The position numbers and the translations under genes are program-made. A stretch of 7,764 nt of DNA from Caldifarciminota bacterium. Its GTDB lineage: Bacteria > Hydrothermota > Hydrothermia > S141-80. Positions 6,333 through 7,764 of the stretch are shown here, piece after piece (position 1 is the first letter of the stretch; each line of letters opens with the position of its first letter). The notes below the pieces were generated by a model. That model was not told where the DNA came from. It did no database searches and worked only from the letters and a program-made list of their open reading frames with translations. The stretch covers positions 1,773 through 9,536 of the forward strand of contig JALUJC010000204.1 of NCBI GenBank assembly GCA_027053375.1. The letters are read 5' to 3'.

Positions 6333-6377
6333 CGAAAGATTCCATCCATGATTTCCGTCATTTCCTCAGTCGATGGT

Positions 6378-7718
6378 TTATCCCAGGGGATGACCGAACT
6401 TGTGGCGGATCTCCCTGCGGGCGGCCAGGTTGAGCAACCAGAACATCAAATGATCGCGGCGTCGTTCCACCAGCATGCGCATCCAGCGAACCAGAATCCC
6501 CGGGATGCTGTAAAAAGCCTGCCTGTACCGGCGTATCCACGGATCAGGATTCCCTCCCGGAAAGCCGGAATGATGAAAGGGAAGCTCTCCGAACCGATAG
6601 GACGGATCCAGCCACCATTTATCCCGGAAATCCGGACGTTTCCTGTATCGCGCATACAGTTCTGTCCCCGGCATCGGCAGAAGGGGGTTCCACCCTGTCA
6701 GGAAAAAGGCATGGCGCAGGGAGAATCGAAGCACCCTGGCCAGGTCCTCCGGACGATCCCCATCGTATCCTGAAATGAAGGAGGCGTAGATGTGCATCCC
6801 CCGCCGGTGCAAAAACCGCAGGCTTTCTTCCAGATCCCCGAGCCGCAGCATCCAGTCTTTTCCCATCTTCTGAAGCGTTGCCGGATGCAGAGATTCCAGC
6901 CCGATGAACACCCCCCGGCAGCCGGAACGAAACGCGATCTCCACCAGTTCCGGATCCCGGGCAAAATCCAGCGACACCTGGGCGAACCAGATTTTCCCCA
7001 GCCCCGCGAGGGCCTGAAAGAGTTCCCGGGCAAACGTCTTGTTGAAGGTCAGGTTGTCGTCCACGAAGAAGAAATACCGGTGGCGCAGCTGGCGGATTTC
7101 CTCCACGATATCCCCAACGGGACGTATCCTGTGGCGTCTTCCAAAAAATCGCTGAGCAGAACAAAACTCGCAGGAGTACCCGCACCCCCGGGTGGCCTCC
7201 ACAAGATCGACCGGGAGATAGCGTTTGCCCTGAAAAACGCTGCGGTCATACCGTGTCCGGAACGTCCGCCGTCGGTGTGCGCGGTACAACGACTGGAGCC
7301 TGCCCGCACGCACGTCGTCCAGCACCCGGGGCCATATCTCCTCCCCTTCTCCCAGCACCACGGCATCGGCATGCTCCCGCACCTCTTCCGGACAGAGGGT
7401 GGCATGGAACCCGCCCATCACCACAGGAATTCCTCGCTCCCGGAAGGGACGTGCCAGGGCATAGGCCCGCCGGGCGGTCAGGGTTTCCACACTCAGGGCC
7501 ACAACATCTGCCCGTAGATCCCGGGGGATGGCCTCCAGGCGATCATCGTAGAGCACCACCTCCCACCCCGGTGGGGTGTGTCCTTTCAGGGCTGCAAAGG
7601 CAAGAGGCTGGAAGTGCCATGTCCGGATCTTTCTCGCTCCCTCGAACAGCACGGGCCTGATCAACACCACCCGCCCCCTGATCCCGCTTCGCCCGCCTTC
7701 CTTTATGGCCTGACCCAT
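6378..7718 (-). CDS. B12-binding-domain radical SAM protein
   Basis: The 446-residue product has an N-terminal cobalamin-binding-like Rossmann domain (about 15-145, with GGFHA at 102-106 and the family block DAVVLGEGEEIW) and then a radical SAM barrel. The iron-sulfur motif CGYSCEFC supplies Cys179, Cys183 and Cys186. Further family blocks are FVDDNLTFN (218-226), GLES (273-276), MPGTELY near 349-355 and KWWLDPSYRFG (367-377). Such enzymes use S-adenosylmethionine and often cobalamin for difficult methylations or ring rearrangements on lipids, cofactors or natural products; the reaction here is not identifiable. ATG 7718 is chosen because GGTGGGG sits six bases upstream; GTG 7730 is four codons earlier and the frame stays open to the window edge, so a longer form is possible. 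No co-directional partner is visible. Confidence 0.9.
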   Translation of the reverse strand: MGQAIKEGGRSGIRGRVVLIRPVLFEGARKIRTWHFQPLAFAALKGHTPPGWEVVLYDDRLEAIPRDLRADVVALSVETLTARRAYALARPFRERGIPVVMGGFHATLCPEEVREHADAVVLGEGEEIWPRVLDDVRAGRLQSLYRAHRRRTFRTRYDRSVFQGKRYLPVDLVEATRGCGYSCEFCSAQRFFGRRHRIRPVGDIVEEIRQLRHRYFFFVDDNLTFNKTFARELFQALAGLGKIWFAQVSLDFARDPELVEIAFRSGCRGVFIGLESLHPATLQKMGKDWMLRLGDLEESLRFLHRRGMHIYASFISGYDGDRPEDLARVLRFSLRHAFFLTGWNPLLPMPGTELYARYRKRPDFRDKWWLDPSYRFGELPFHHSGFPGGNPDPWIRRYRQAFYSIPGILVRWMRMLVERRRDHLMFWLLNLAARREIRHKFGHPLG

Positions 7719-7764
7719 TTCCGTCCCCACCGCCGCAGATTCTGGAAGGAAACCTCCGCCAGAC

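Noticed and set aside
6330..6376. Possible terminator between the permease and the radical SAM gene (TGACG/CGTCA and CCATC/GATGG pairings)
   Set aside because: Stems are only 5 bp with loops over 20 bases and no T-run follows on either strand.
6792..7517. A 241-codon plus-strand ORF opposite the radical SAM gene
   Set aside because: It is the antisense shadow of a gene with complete family motifs; its translation shows no recognisable domain.
7731..7764. GGAGGTTTCC on the minus strand near the right edge, similar to the ABC ATPase ribosome site
   Set aside because: No start codon lies at a usable spacing, and the radical SAM start at 7718 or 7730 is too far from it.

Overview
The window looks like a compact, GC-rich bacterial chromosome segment with seven protein genes, almost no spacer DNA, and all four same-strand junctions built as 4-base ATGA overlaps. 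The organism is bacterial: there are Shine-Dalgarno sites, a sigma70-type promoter, and a PyrK-type class 1B dihydroorotate dehydrogenase subunit. The secreted protein ends in a domain resembling the type IX secretion (T9SS/Por) sorting tail. That points weakly to the Bacteroidetes/Fibrobacteres/Ignavibacteria side of bacteria or to related candidate phyla such as WOR-3/Hydrothermae. The taxon is an inference, not a reading.

Left part (2-2546, + strand): the 3' part of a WbpM/PglF/CapD-type nucleotide-sugar 4,6-dehydratase, a ThiF/MoeB-family adenylyltransferase and a ten-helix EamA transporter. They are joined end to start, so they probably share an operon. Middle (2527-4424, - strand): a secreted, cysteine-free, beta-propeller-like protein is translationally coupled to pyrK, which meets the EamA gene tail to tail with a 20-base overlap. 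The pair is preceded by a very good sigma70-like promoter (TTGACC, 17 bases, TATACT) whose predicted start point falls on the A of the ATG, implying a leaderless mRNA.

The 271-base divergent region (4425-4695) is the only sizeable non-coding stretch. On the + strand it carries a weaker promoter, a perfect Shine-Dalgarno followed by a six-codon ORF (MGLIHL), and an 8-bp inverted repeat that would mask part of the Shine-Dalgarno of the next gene. This layout resembles translational attenuation of antibiotic-resistance genes and sits just upstream of an ABC exporter (ATPase plus ABC-2 permease, 4696-6332). It is the most interesting item in the window. I also noted that the predicted 5' end lies only about 20 bases before the leader ORF.

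Right part (6378-7718, - strand): a B12-binding-domain radical SAM enzyme of unknown substrate, convergent with the exporter after a 45-base gap with no clear terminator. No tRNA, rRNA, CRISPR array, insertion sequence or phage gene was seen.
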